DNA of 64,000 nt from Pseudoalteromonas aliena SW19 (GTDB lineage: Bacteria; Pseudomonadota; Gammaproteobacteria; Enterobacterales; Alteromonadaceae). Below, in pieces: positions 9,368 through 18,653 of this stretch (its first letter is position 1; every line of letters starts with the position of its first letter). A program made the translations under genes and the position numbers. Location: the NCBI RefSeq assembly GCF_014905615.1, contig NZ_AQGU01000027.1:186001-250000 (forward strand), written 5' to 3'. The notes beneath the pieces are model-generated. The model had not been told where the DNA came from, did not search any database, and saw nothing but the letters and a program-made list of their open reading frames with translations.

Positions 9368-9883
9368 ATGCGACTGGGCCGCAAAGGTTGGAACAACGTT
9401 ATTATATTTTCGATGTTGATTATGATCTTCTTTTTAAATGGCTGGCATAAACAACTTTTTAGCAATATCGATGCGCCTTCAATGCAGCCGGTATTGCCAG
9501 TGCAGAGTTTTGTTTTGACCCTTGAGTTTGTCGATCAAAAAATTGAACGAATTGGCACTAGTTGGCGTACAACTGCGTTACAAAATGACGTATCTCTTCG
9601 TTGGTTGCCGTCTGAACCGCAGCTTGGTGAGCTTATCAACCGTTGGCAAAGTATTGAGCTTATAAATATTAATGAGTCGGTTGTGTTTAATCCTCGAGCG
9701 CCTTTATATGTCGCTACATTTGAGTTAGCAGGGGAGAGTTTGCCATGGATTTATTTGTTGTATAAAGATAATGCGCATTATTACTTACTTGAAAAAAGTA
9801 GCCAACGAGTACTTAAGCTTGATTTAGCGACTGCGAAGCAGTTATTTCCTAGTTTTGATTTTTCACAAAGTGAGTCTAATTAA
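9368..9883 (+). CDS. Hypothetical membrane-anchored protein upstream of mutM
   Basis: A 171-residue protein with one N-terminal hydrophobic helix (about 10-27: NVIIFSMLIMIFFLNGW) followed by a soluble region of about 145 residues, probably periplasmic. I recognise no named domain. Its stop codon overlaps the mutM start (TAATG), so the two genes are translationally coupled and almost certainly share a transcript. Small single-helix proteins in front of mutM occur in related marine genera, but no function can be read from sequence. Confidence 0.8.
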   Translation: MRLGRKGWNNVIIFSMLIMIFFLNGWHKQLFSNIDAPSMQPVLPVQSFVLTLEFVDQKIERIGTSWRTTALQNDVSLRWLPSEPQLGELINRWQSIELININESVVFNPRAPLYVATFELAGESLPWIYLLYKDNAHYYLLEKSSQRVLKLDLATAKQLFPSFDFSQSESN

Positions 9884-10692
9884 TGCCTGAGTTACCAGAG
9901 GTAGAAGTGAGCCGAATGGGGATCACTCCCCATGTACAGAACCAAGTTGTTACCAAGGTAAACATTTACAATGCCAGTATGCGTTGGCCAGTGCCTGATG
10001 ATGTTTATCAACTAGAAGGGTTAACGGTAACAAGCATTGAACGACGAGCTAAATACTTACTGTTACATTGCCAACTTGGTAGTACTATTTTGCATTTGGG
10101 AATGTCGGGTAATTTACGTGTAGTAGATAAAGCTGAGCCATTAAAAAAGCACGACCATGTTGAGTTTATTTTTGGTAATGGTAAGGCGCTGCGTTTAAAC
10201 GATCCTCGTCGTTTTGGTTGCTGCTTATGGCAAGAGCCAGGAGAGGTACACAAGCTGCTCTCTAAGCTTGGTCCTGAGCCGCTTACCGATGATTTTTTTG
10301 CTAAACGCGTGTACGAACAATCGCGCAATAAAAAAGTGCCCGTAAAGCAGTTTATTATGGATAACGCTGTGGTTGTTGGAGTCGGTAATATTTACGCGAA
10401 TGAATCACTCTTTAAAGCCGGTATTCATCCCAAACGAGAGGCTGGTAAAGTATCACTAAAGCGTTATCAGGCACTTATCCCTATTATAAAAGACACGCTT
10501 GCTGCGGCCATAAAACAAGGTGGAACAACGCTTAAAGATTTTGCACAAAGCGATGGAAAGCCAGGTTACTTTGCTCAAGAGTTATTAGTTTATGGACGCA
10601 AAGGAAAACCGTGCATGACGTGTGAAAACGAATTAGAAGAAATTAGATTGGGGCAGCGCAGTACTATTTTTTGCTCAAACTGCCAAAAGTAG
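9883..10692 (+). CDS. mutM: Formamidopyrimidine-DNA glycosylase
   Basis: A 269-residue Fpg/MutM base-excision enzyme removing 8-oxoguanine and formamidopyrimidines. It has the catalytic N-terminal Pro (PELPEVE after Met removal) and Glu, the conserved Lys in LGMSGNLR, the helix-two-turn-helix segment (VVGVGNIYANESLF) and a C-terminal Cys4 zinc finger (CMTCENEL, then CSNCQK). The start overlaps the upstream hypothetical gene by one base. Confidence 0.97.
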   Translation: MPELPEVEVSRMGITPHVQNQVVTKVNIYNASMRWPVPDDVYQLEGLTVTSIERRAKYLLLHCQLGSTILHLGMSGNLRVVDKAEPLKKHDHVEFIFGNGKALRLNDPRRFGCCLWQEPGEVHKLLSKLGPEPLTDDFFAKRVYEQSRNKKVPVKQFIMDNAVVVGVGNIYANESLFKAGIHPKREAGKVSLKRYQALIPIIKDTLAAAIKQGGTTLKDFAQSDGKPGYFAQELLVYGRKGKPCMTCENELEEIRLGQRSTIFCSNCQK

Positions 10693-10705
10693 ATTACTTG
10701 AATTT

Positions 10706-10745
10706 AAAATATACGGTCAATTTAATTCGATTGACTGTATATTTT
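10706..10745. terminator. Bidirectional terminator between mutM and the DUF3299 gene
   Basis: Long inverted repeat AAAATATACGGTCAAT / ATTGACTGTATATTTT with an 8-nt loop and one mismatch. It sits between converging genes and reaches into the stop codon of the minus-strand DUF3299 gene. Confidence 0.75.
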
Positions 10746-11244
10746 AAAGCTCGAATGGTGCAACACCTACAGCTTTGATTTTATAGCCTGTTTGGGCTAT
10801 CTCTCCTGACCATGATTCAGTGCTTATTATTCCTGTGACCACAATTGCGTCGTATAGGCTTTCAATAGGCACACCGCCTTTAATTGTTACATGCACTATT
10901 TGATTAGGTGGTGGCGGCGGAACGTGTATGCAAGCGCCAAAGTACGGCACCAGTAAAAACTCGGTAATGACTTCACTGTCACCCTCAAGCGGCACAACAA
11001 AGCCAGGTAAGCTAACCGATTGTCCATTTAGCTCTTTTACAATGGGGGCATCTAAGTCGGGCTGCACCCAGTTTTGCTCACTACCGTCGTGATTAGCTTG
11101 AGTTTGTGTGTCTATTTGTACGTGATTTTTAGGGATTAAGTCCTCCCAAAAAATTTCTTTTGGTGGGTTCGCGTTACTTATAAAGCTGCTTATTAGTAAG
11201 CACACTAGCGCGCTGTAATAAAATGTTGTTTTAAAAAAAGTCAT
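10744..11244 (-). CDS. DUF3299 secreted protein, last gene of ABC-transporter operon
   Basis: A 166-residue protein with an N-terminal signal peptide (about 1-25) and the DUF3299 pattern: FWEDLIP, LNGQSVSLPGFVVPLE, LLVPYFGACIHVPPPPPNQ. The conserved C-I-H plus proline stretch suggests a metal or redox site; that is inference. It lies 14 bp after the ABC permease gene. DUF3299 proteins accompany FtsX-like permease/ATPase pairs in the Vibrio zrg zinc-uptake locus, which makes a periplasmic role in zinc handling plausible here. Confidence 0.82.
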   Translation of the reverse strand: MTFFKTTFYYSALVCLLISSFISNANPPKEIFWEDLIPKNHVQIDTQTQANHDGSEQNWVQPDLDAPIVKELNGQSVSLPGFVVPLEGDSEVITEFLLVPYFGACIHVPPPPPNQIVHVTIKGGVPIESLYDAIVVTGIISTESWSGEIAQTGYKIKAVGVAPFEL

Positions 11245-11258
11245 AAACTACCTAATAA

Positions 11259-12512
11259 TTATGTTTTTATACTCATGCCATCGCTGAGCGAATAAAAGTA
11301 AGCGCGTGTAGCGGGTATTAAGCCAATAATAAAGCCAGCAATCATAATAACGCCGATAAGTGTGAGTTCATAGCTAGAAAGCATAGCTATGTTAACGCTA
11401 ATGCCAGCGTGGCTTTGCAAATAAGAGCCACCTGTAAATAGTGCTAAGTAATATAATGCACAGCCCACTATGCAACCAAGTAATGTTGTAAATAATGATT
11501 CGATACTAATGAGCGTAAATAACTGCCATGGGCGAGCACCTACTGAGCGTAATATGGCAAGCTCACGCCGACGCTGACTTAAGTTGGCAAGCAGCGAGGT
11601 TAGCATACCAAGTAAGCTTACCAACACAATTACGGCTGAAAACAACATCAGTACTTTTTCTACAATGGCGAGCATTTGCCATAATTCTTTAAGTGTGACC
11701 GTTGGCATAATGCCAAGCAGTGCTTCTTTTTTATATTGATTTATATTACGCCTAATTTGCAATGTGTATAAAGGCGATTTAAATCCCATTAAAAATGCAG
11801 TAATTTGCTTTGGATGGCCAATTAGGCTGTTATGTTCGTCATGGTCATGGTCATGGTCATGGTTATCGCCAGAATTGTTGCCGTGGATTAAATCGATAGC
11901 TGCAAGCGGTATATGTAGCGTTTTATCAACGGGTGTTCCTGTGGGATTTAAAATTCCTACTACTTTAAACGGATTATCGTCGTGGTGATGAAAGCTTGTG
12001 TTGCCCATGCCGTGAGATATAACAATAGAGTCGTTAAGTTTATACCCTAATGCAGTTGCGACATCACTGCCGAGCACCACCTCGTTAATAGCACTAAAAG
12101 CGTGACCCTTGTTAAAGCTTAAGCTTTGCTTTTTTGCAAAGCGATAATGGCTAAAGTAATCAAGTGTTGTACCCAGTACAGCTTGGCCTTTGTGACTGTC
12201 GCCTAGGCTTATAGGTATGCTCCATTTTACACCACGCTGGCTTGTTATATATTCATAGCTTTGCCAACTTACGTTATTGTTGGTGTGGCCAATTCTAAAG
12301 ACAGAGGAAAGCAGTAATTGTATATCGCCAGTGCGTGCGCCGACAATTAAATCAGTGCCCGAAATTGTATTACTAAAGCTACTTTTGGCATCAATGCGTA
12401 TACGCTCAACGCTAAGCAGTAACATAACACTAATGGCGATTGTAAAGAGCGTTAAAAGCACACTGGTACGACGATTTAATAGGCTTTTGTAAGCAAGTTT
12501 AGCAAGGATCAT
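11259..12512 (-). CDS. FtsX/MacB-type ABC transporter permease with His-rich loop
   Basis: A 417-residue permease with one N-terminal helix (about 15-35), a long extracytoplasmic domain (about 40-285), and three C-terminal helices with the FtsX signature (RRRELAILRSVGARPWQLF). The extracytoplasmic domain has two metal-ligand-like runs, HHHDD (about 175-179) and HDHDHDHDEH (about 218-227). The latter is encoded by a hexanucleotide microsatellite at about 11838-11863. The start ATG overlaps the stop of the ATPase gene (ATGA), a coupled pair. The family includes lipoprotein and macrolide exporters as well as Zrg-type zinc importers; the His-rich loop and the DUF3299 neighbour favour metal transport. 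Confidence 0.85.
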   Translation of the reverse strand: MILAKLAYKSLLNRRTSVLLTLFTIAISVMLLLSVERIRIDAKSSFSNTISGTDLIVGARTGDIQLLLSSVFRIGHTNNNVSWQSYEYITSQRGVKWSIPISLGDSHKGQAVLGTTLDYFSHYRFAKKQSLSFNKGHAFSAINEVVLGSDVATALGYKLNDSIVISHGMGNTSFHHHDDNPFKVVGILNPTGTPVDKTLHIPLAAIDLIHGNNSGDNHDHDHDHDEHNSLIGHPKQITAFLMGFKSPLYTLQIRRNINQYKKEALLGIMPTVTLKELWQMLAIVEKVLMLFSAVIVLVSLLGMLTSLLANLSQRRRELAILRSVGARPWQLFTLISIESLFTTLLGCIVGCALYYLALFTGGSYLQSHAGISVNIAMLSSYELTLIGVIMIAGFIIGLIPATRAYFYSLSDGMSIKT

Positions 12513-13195
12513 AGCTGCTCCTGCAAGCTGATAAGATCAACTGAGCGGTCGAATAACGGTTTTAAACTTTCATCATGGCTTACAAACATCAAAGTACTGT
12601 TTGAGTATTTGGCTTGTTCAAACAGTAATTTAATAAAGCTTTCACGGTTTTGGGTATCGAGTGCAGATGTAGGCTCGTCCGCTATTATTAGTTCTGGGCT
12701 GCCAATAAAAGCGCGGGCAGCGGCAACACGCTGCTGTTGACCTGTGCTTAGCTCTGCAACATTTTTATTATATTGTTGCTCGCTTAAGCCAAGTGCGTTT
12801 AGTAAGCGCTTGGCTTCTTTGGTTAAAGTAGTGGAGTGTTTTAATGCTTGGCGCTGACGTATTTTAGAAAATTGACACCCTAAAACCACGTTTTCGAGGG
12901 GTGTTAAATAAGGCAGTAAATTAAAGTTTTGAAAAATAGTGCCAATATGATCCGCTCTAAATGCATCTCGCTTGGTGTTACTTTGCGTATTTAAATTTTG
13001 ACTTAATATTACAACATCGCCGCTGGTGGCGGTATTTATTCCCCCAAGTAGTGCAAGCAGTGTTGATTTACCAGAGCCACTAGGACCATGTAAAAAAACA
13101 TGTTGGCCTTTTTTTATAATTAATTCGCTGATGCTAAGCGTGGGGGCTTTATCGTTTTTATGCCATTTAAAAGTGACGTTTGTTAGGTTGATCAT
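12509..13195 (-). CDS. ABC transporter ATP-binding protein (LolD/MacB-like)
   Basis: A 228-residue ATPase: Walker A GPSGSGKSTLL (about 36-46), Q-loop in IFQNFNLLPYLTPLENV, signature LSTGQQQRVAAARA, Walker B LIIADEPTSALD and the switch His in FVSHDE. It pairs with the overlapping downstream FtsX-like permease. It follows the glycerophosphotransferase-like gene by 9 bp, so all four genes (14278 down to 10744) probably form one operon. Confidence 0.93.
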   Translation of the reverse strand: MINLTNVTFKWHKNDKAPTLSISELIIKKGQHVFLHGPSGSGKSTLLALLGGINTATSGDVVILSQNLNTQSNTKRDAFRADHIGTIFQNFNLLPYLTPLENVVLGCQFSKIRQRQALKHSTTLTKEAKRLLNALGLSEQQYNKNVAELSTGQQQRVAAARAFIGSPELIIADEPTSALDTQNRESFIKLLFEQAKYSNSTLMFVSHDESLKPLFDRSVDLISLQEQL

Positions 13196-13204
13196 TGTTT
13201 GGCT

Positions 13205-14278
13205 TTACCATTTCCAATAATTAAGTTTTTTACGCATTTTAAATTGTCGAATAAAATTGAGCGGTTTAGATTTTAACTTTTCATTACTTAGTAAAAATTC
13301 ATTGGTTGCGACAAGTACTCGTTCACTTGATTGCCCATCAGAGTATGGATGTAATTCTTGGCAATAGCTTTCAATATTTTCCATTAACTCTGGCGGGTAA
13401 GTTAACGCATTATCTATAGCACCTTCAACTTTGTTCGCATCAGTTACATTGAGTAAATGTTTTTTAGGGTCTTGATTGCAAAATGTGACGACAGGTTTTC
13501 GCTGTAACAAAAACATTAATAATATAGACGAGGTGTCGCATAACATAACGTCGGCAGATTTTAATAAAGGAATGACATCATCTGTTTCTATAAAGGTTAA
13601 ATTATTATTGCTCAATGCTTTATATTTATTTACCCACTCAAGCGGCATTTTTGGATGGAACTGCATCAAAATGCGCCATTTTCCTGTTTCACTAAATTGT
13701 TTTATTTGTTTATAAAGTTTAGGCGCAAGTGAAAGTCGTTTAGAAAAAGTAGAGCATATTAATAGGGTTGGCCTTGAATCTAATTCGTCTACGTAAGAGC
13801 GAGTAGGTTCATTTTTAAATAGACGATCTAAAGCAGGCCAGCCTGTTTGTGTTACTTTAAAGTAGCCCAGCTTTTTTTGTAAAGCACTGAAAGGGGTTGT
13901 GGTATTAGGGCCTTGAGTACAATAAAGATCAAAACATCCTCTGGCTTTAAGATGATCGTTTTCACCTTTTCGATTTAATTTACCAGCATCAAAGCCATGA
14001 AACACTGCAACCTTTTTGCCTGGTAAAAAGGTTGGTATTAAATTGGCTGGAGCAAAAATAGCATCGGGCGACCACTTATGAATGTCTTCAATAGAATAAA
14101 GCTGCTTTTCACTATCGGTCAAAAAATCTGGATTGACATCTTTGCCTTCTAAAAACCAACTTACCTGACCACCATGCGCTAATATTTGCTGCTGCAATGG
14201 CCTCAAAATAGCGTATGAATAATTTTGAGAAATATACATTAGGTATTTTTTATTTTTTGTGGCGGTTAGGTAGTTCAA
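13205..14278 (-). CDS. CDP-glycerol glycerophosphotransferase-like protein
   Basis: A 357-residue protein resembling the CDP-glycerol:poly(glycerophosphate) glycerophosphotransferase family. It has a Rossmann-like N-terminal half, a conserved HGF (VAVFHGFDAGK), a central LICSTFSKRLSL segment and the C-terminal DTSSILLMFLLQRKPVV signature that binds the nucleotide-activated donor. In Gram-negatives such enzymes usually modify surface polysaccharide; there is no wall teichoic acid. An alternative start lies 13 codons downstream (MYISQNYS). It is first in the operon with the ABC transporter; no functional link between the two is obvious. Confidence 0.75.
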   Translation of the reverse strand: MNYLTATKNKKYLMYISQNYSYAILRPLQQQILAHGGQVSWFLEGKDVNPDFLTDSEKQLYSIEDIHKWSPDAIFAPANLIPTFLPGKKVAVFHGFDAGKLNRKGENDHLKARGCFDLYCTQGPNTTTPFSALQKKLGYFKVTQTGWPALDRLFKNEPTRSYVDELDSRPTLLICSTFSKRLSLAPKLYKQIKQFSETGKWRILMQFHPKMPLEWVNKYKALSNNNLTFIETDDVIPLLKSADVMLCDTSSILLMFLLQRKPVVTFCNQDPKKHLLNVTDANKVEGAIDNALTYPPELMENIESYCQELHPYSDGQSSERVLVATNEFLLSNEKLKSKPLNFIRQFKMRKKLNYWKW

Positions 14279-14456
14279 GGTATCTCCTTAGGCTAGTTAG
14301 CATACTAAGTTTACCCTATTATTACAGCTATATAAATATTCACCGTTTTTTGTTTTCAGTGCAAGATTGAGCTTTTTCATGGGGTGGATTATTATACCGC
14401 CCATATAACCCCAAACCATACTTTGCTCTTTGAGCATCCCTAACCCCGGAGATAGC

Positions 14457-15563
14457 ATGACTAGCTATAAAGTTTTAGACGTAAACGATGATTTACCCAT
14501 TCGTACCAAAGGTGAAGTACACAGCGGTAAGGTTCGTTCAGTTTATTGGTTAACTGATGACGATAGCGCGCGATTAATTAAAGAAAAAAGCTATAAAGTA
14601 CCTGCGGGGACTGAATTAGCTATTATGGTTATTTCCGATAGAATTTCTGCATTTGATTGTATTTGGCAGGGCGAAAATGGCTTAAACGGTGTGCCAGGCA
14701 AAGGTATTGCATTAAATACGGTGGCATCGCATTGGTTTAAGTTATTTGATAAAGCAGGCCTTGCGGGTAACCATATTGTTGATATTCCGCATCCTTATGT
14801 ATGGATTGTGCGTAAAGCGAGTACTGTTAAAGTTGAAGCTATTGCACGTCAATATATTACCGGTAGCATGTGGCGCGATTACGCAAAAGGCGTTCGTAAC
14901 TTTTGCGGTATTGATTTACCTGAGGGCTTAAAAGCAAATCAAAAGCTCGATAATGTACTCATTACACCATCAACTAAAGGTATTATTGAAAGTGTTGCCG
15001 ACATTCCAGCTGTTGATGATGTAAATATTACCCGGGCTAATATCACTAATAACTTAGACGTATTTAATTTTAAATCGGCAGATGATGTAACCAAATACGA
15101 AAGGTTATTAGTTGAAGGTTTTAAATTAATTAGCGATGAACTTGCAAAGCTTGCGCAAATTTTTGTTGATACAAAATTTGAGTTTGGTTATGTAGAGGAT
15201 TTAAACGGCACGCAGCAACTTATTTATATTGATGAAGTAGGTACTCCCGATTCATCACGTATTTGGGATGAAGCTTCTTATCGTGAAGGTAAAATTGTCG
15301 AAAATTCTAAAGAGGGCTTTCGTCAGTTGCTTATTAATAATGTGCCTGAAAGCGACGTATTATTAAATAAAGATCGCATGGGCGAGCGTGAACAACTGGC
15401 TAAAGATTACATTTTACCGGAATCAGTAATGCTTGAGGTGTCAAACACCTACGTAGGTATTGCTAGTAAGATTGTTGGCAAAGAGATTGTCATCCCTGAA
15501 GATCCTCGTAAAGAAGTGATTGCTATTTTAGATAACGATTACGGACTAATTGTTAAAAAGTAA
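14457..15563 (+). CDS. purC: Phosphoribosylaminoimidazole-succinocarboxamide synthase (SAICAR synthetase), long form
   Basis: Purine biosynthesis enzyme joining CAIR and aspartate. The ATG at 14457 with GGAG 6 nt upstream is chosen over an upstream TTG, giving 368 residues ([14 protein letters not shown]). This is the longer PurC type found in vibrios and relatives rather than the ~240-residue E. coli form. Conserved motifs include [33 protein letters not shown] with [14 protein letters not shown], and [12 protein letters not shown]. It has its own promoter region; no PurR box was recognised. Confidence 0.96.
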   Translation: MTSYKVLDVNDDLPIRTKGEVHSGKVRSVYWLTDDDSARLIKEKSYKVPAGTELAIMVISDRISAFDCIWQGENGLNGVPGKGIALNTVASHWFKLFDKAGLAGNHIVDIPHPYVWIVRKASTVKVEAIARQYITGSMWRDYAKGVRNFCGIDLPEGLKANQKLDNVLITPSTKGIIESVADIPAVDDVNITRANITNNLDVFNFKSADDVTKYERLLVEGFKLISDELAKLAQIFVDTKFEFGYVEDLNGTQQLIYIDEVGTPDSSRIWDEASYREGKIVENSKEGFRQLLINNVPESDVLLNKDRMGEREQLAKDYILPESVMLEVSNTYVGIASKIVGKEIVIPEDPRKEVIAILDNDYGLIVKK

Positions 15564-15682
15564 TCCTAAAGAATTAAGTAGACCAGTGGCTAAGTCTTTA
15601 TTTTTAGTTACTGGGCTATAGTTCTTGCAATTAGTCCCTGTCTCAAATTAACTTAACCTAATATTAATCGTTGGGTGTTGTT

Positions 15683-16345
15683 ATGTTTAAACGGGTATTA
15701 CAGCGTTGTGTGAAAAATTACTGTTTTTTAATTACCTGTTTTCTTTTTAGTCACTCAGCTCTGGCTGAAAATATTGAGTTAGTCGTTAAAGATCAATATG
15801 GTCAACAATTAGCAGATGCGGTAATTGAATTAGAACAAATAAATAAGCCGTATTCGCCAGCTCCTCGTAGCGTTGCTATTATGGATCAGGTTCACAAACA
15901 GTTTTTACCTGAGCTATTAATTGTACAAAAAGGGCAGCGAGTGAATTTTCCTAATAGTGATAACATTCGTCATCATGTGTATTCTTTTTCACAAGCTAAG
16001 CCATTTCAACTAAAGTTATATTCAGGGCAACCAAAAGATCCAATTACTTTTGAGCAACAAGGCGTTGTTGTGTTGGGGTGTAACATTCATGATTCTATGG
16101 TTGGCTATATTTACATAGCAAGCAGTGAACGTGTTTATAAAACAGATGAACAAGGCCGCATTGAGTTACCTTTAAATGATTTTCCTCTGCAAATTAGTGT
16201 ATGGCACCCTTTGCAAACTGAGTCGTTGGAGAGTAAAAAAATCATAACAATTAATGATAAAAGTGGTTTAGTAGTAACAATAAATACTTCATCACCATCG
16301 CCACGTAATACGTTTGGCAGTAAATTTAAGGCTGGTAATGACTAA
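15683..16345 (+). CDS. Secreted cupredoxin-like (plastocyanin-fold) protein
   Basis: About 220 residues, starting at the ATG at 15683; the in-frame TTG upstream lacks a better ribosome site. A signal peptide ends near HSALA (about 28). The domain resembles the cupredoxin-like proteins often annotated as methylamine utilisation protein. The likely type I copper ligands are a His in NIRHHVYSFS and the C-x2-H-x2-M set in LGCNIHDSM. The last 80 residues form an extra beta-rich tail. Its stop overlaps the start of the GGDEF/EAL gene (ATGACTAA), placing it first in a coupled four-gene operon. It probably binds copper in the periplasm; a signal-input role is inferred from context only. Confidence 0.85.
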   Translation: MFKRVLQRCVKNYCFLITCFLFSHSALAENIELVVKDQYGQQLADAVIELEQINKPYSPAPRSVAIMDQVHKQFLPELLIVQKGQRVNFPNSDNIRHHVYSFSQAKPFQLKLYSGQPKDPITFEQQGVVVLGCNIHDSMVGYIYIASSERVYKTDEQGRIELPLNDFPLQISVWHPLQTESLESKKIITINDKSGLVVTINTSSPSPRNTFGSKFKAGND

Positions 16346-18653
16346 TAGTTTAAAAAATCGTATAACCATACTTTGTGTTGGCTTGGTGTTATTAACTACT
16401 ATGGTCAGTTTGTTTAGTTTTTGGTGGTCTACAAGTAAATTTCAAGAAGAGAAAGTTAATCAAGATATTAGCGTAGCGCAAAACGTTTATAAGCAATATT
16501 TAAAATCAAAAGAAAGCTTACTATTAACAGCAGCTAAGGTACTTACCTCCGACTTTGGCTTTAAGCAAGCTGTTGCTACGCGTGATGCAGGAACTATAAG
16601 CAGTGTGCTATTTAATCATAGCCAGCGTATAGATGCTGAGCTTATGATGTTGATTGATTTGTCAGGGACGCTAATTTCAGCTAACACCAGTGAAGATCAT
16701 TTTGCCCACGATTTACGACCATTGATGAAAGAGTTATTAAATGCCCCTGAACAATCTAGTTTTGTTGTATTAAACAAAGAACTTTATCAAGTTATCCTAC
16801 TACCAGTAAAAGCGCCACGTACAGTGGCTTATAGTTTGGTTGGCTTTAAAATTGACGATAGTGTTGCGAGCGAACTTAAAAACTTAACCGGCATGGATGT
16901 GAGCTTTATAGGAAGTGCGGATGATTTGGTTATTAGCTCGTTAGTTAAGCGCCCTGAACAATTTGATCCTGTTAATTATTTTAATACACTCACTACGTCA
17001 CGCTTTTTTAGTGAATATTTAGTGTACCGCAATCGCGATATAAACCTACCTTCATTACACAGCCATCCGATTATTATATTACTTAGCGCTGATTTAACGC
17101 AAAGCTATAGCGATTTTGAAAAGCTATTTTTGACCTTAATGGTATTGGCTATTTTGACCTTATTTGTGGGCGTAGTTACCAGTAGTTTACTGGCTAATAA
17201 TTTAACCACCCCCTTGACTCAATTAGCAGCCATTGCAAGGCAATTTGCATTAGGTAATTATAGCTTTGAATTTAAAGGTAAAAAGCAAAGTTCAGAAATA
17301 ACCACTTTAGTTGAAGCATTCAACAGCATGGGTAACGATATTCATGAGCGTGAACAGCAAATAAATTTTCAGGCTAAGCATGACTCACTTACTGGGTTTT
17401 ATAATCGTTCGGCGATGCTAGAAGTACTTTGTGAACAACTTGAGCCATCAACTGAGTACACCTTAGTTGGTATCGATATAAAAGGTTTGCGTCATATCAA
17501 TGACAAATTAGGCCCACGTATTGGTGATGACTGCCTAAAAGCGGTTGCGTGCCGTATCGGTGAGTTTTCGGACGAACTTGGCGGTTTTCATGCACGTATT
17601 GGTGGGGATGAATTTTTAACTGTGTTTCCAATGGCTGCGGCAAAAGAGTTTAAAAGTGGTATTGAAGGGTTAATGGCGCAACTGCAAGCATGTTACACAA
17701 TTCAAAAATTAAAAATTAATCTGCGCTTTAGTGCCGGTATTGTTCAGTATCCTACGCAAGGTATTGCGAGTGATGATCTGATGCGCCGTGTATTGATTGC
17801 CGTTGATAGCGCAGCAAATGAGCATGAAAGTATTCATTATTATCAAGTAGGCGAGGATGAAGCACATTTAGATCGTTTAATTATGCTTGATGAATTAAAA
17901 CAAGCGATTAGTGACAATGATGGTCAATTATTTATGACCTATCAGCCTAAATTACACATGAAAACACAAAAAATAGATAAAGTTGAGTCGCTTATTCGTT
18001 GGCAACGAAAAGATGGTAGCTGGGTTAATCCTGAGCTATTTATTGATTTGGCTGAACAATCAGGCCTCATTGTAGAGTTAACTGCATGGGTTGTGAATAC
18101 CGTTGTTGCACAGGTTGCTAATTGGCAATCAAAGGGCATTGAATTACAAGCAGCTATTAATGTATCAGCGCAAGATATTGCATTTCCGGGGTTCCATAGC
18201 GCATTGGTGGATACACTTAAAGAATATAAAGTGGCCCCAGGGTTGATCACTATTGAGCTTACGGAGCGAGATATGATCGAAAATGAAGAAAAAGGCATTA
18301 AAGCACTCGAAGATTTGAAAATGATTGGCGTTAAAATATCATTAGATGATTACGGTGTAGGACAAACATCGCTCGGGCGCTTAAAAATGCTGCCTATCGA
18401 TGAATTAAAACTAGATAAGTGCTTTATTTTAAAATTAGATGAGTCACAAAAAGATCAATTTATAGTGCAGTCTTCCATTACTTTGGGGCACCAGTTAGGT
18501 TTCTCTGTTGTTGCTGAAGGTGTTGAAACATTGGACTCGTTAAATTTATTAAAAAATATGAAATGCGACCATGCACAAGGATATTACTTAAGCAGACCTT
18601 TAAAAGCAGAGCTATTAGAAGAATGGCTGCATGAGTATTATGCAAAAAATTAA
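16338..18653 (+). CDS. Membrane GGDEF-EAL c-di-GMP turnover protein
   Basis: About 771 residues. Two transmembrane helices (about 7-29 and 255-280) enclose a periplasmic sensor region, followed by HAMP, GGDEF and EAL domains. The GGDEF motif is intact at 422-426 (ARIGGDEFLTVF). The EAL domain has ESL instead of EAL (about 550-552: VESLIRW) but keeps NVSAQDI, IELTERD, the DDYGVGQTSLGRL loop, LKLDKCF and VVAEGVET, so phosphodiesterase activity is plausible. The start is the ATG overlapping the cupredoxin stop. An adjacent periplasmic copper-binding protein suggests that sensor input may be delivered through it. Net synthesis or breakdown of c-di-GMP cannot be decided from sequence. Confidence 0.93.
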   Translation: MTNSLKNRITILCVGLVLLTTMVSLFSFWWSTSKFQEEKVNQDISVAQNVYKQYLKSKESLLLTAAKVLTSDFGFKQAVATRDAGTISSVLFNHSQRIDAELMMLIDLSGTLISANTSEDHFAHDLRPLMKELLNAPEQSSFVVLNKELYQVILLPVKAPRTVAYSLVGFKIDDSVASELKNLTGMDVSFIGSADDLVISSLVKRPEQFDPVNYFNTLTTSRFFSEYLVYRNRDINLPSLHSHPIIILLSADLTQSYSDFEKLFLTLMVLAILTLFVGVVTSSLLANNLTTPLTQLAAIARQFALGNYSFEFKGKKQSSEITTLVEAFNSMGNDIHEREQQINFQAKHDSLTGFYNRSAMLEVLCEQLEPSTEYTLVGIDIKGLRHINDKLGPRIGDDCLKAVACRIGEFSDELGGFHARIGGDEFLTVFPMAAAKEFKSGIEGLMAQLQACYTIQKLKINLRFSAGIVQYPTQGIASDDLMRRVLIAVDSAANEHESIHYYQVGEDEAHLDRLIMLDELKQAISDNDGQLFMTYQPKLHMKTQKIDKVESLIRWQRKDGSWVNPELFIDLAEQSGLIVELTAWVVNTVVAQVANWQSKGIELQAAINVSAQDIAFPGFHSALVDTLKEYKVAPGLITIELTERDMIENEEKGIKALEDLKMIGVKISLDDYGVGQTSLGRLKMLPIDELKLDKCFILKLDESQKDQFIVQSSITLGHQLGFSVVAEGVETLDSLNLLKNMKCDHAQGYYLSRPLKAELLEEWLHEYYAKN

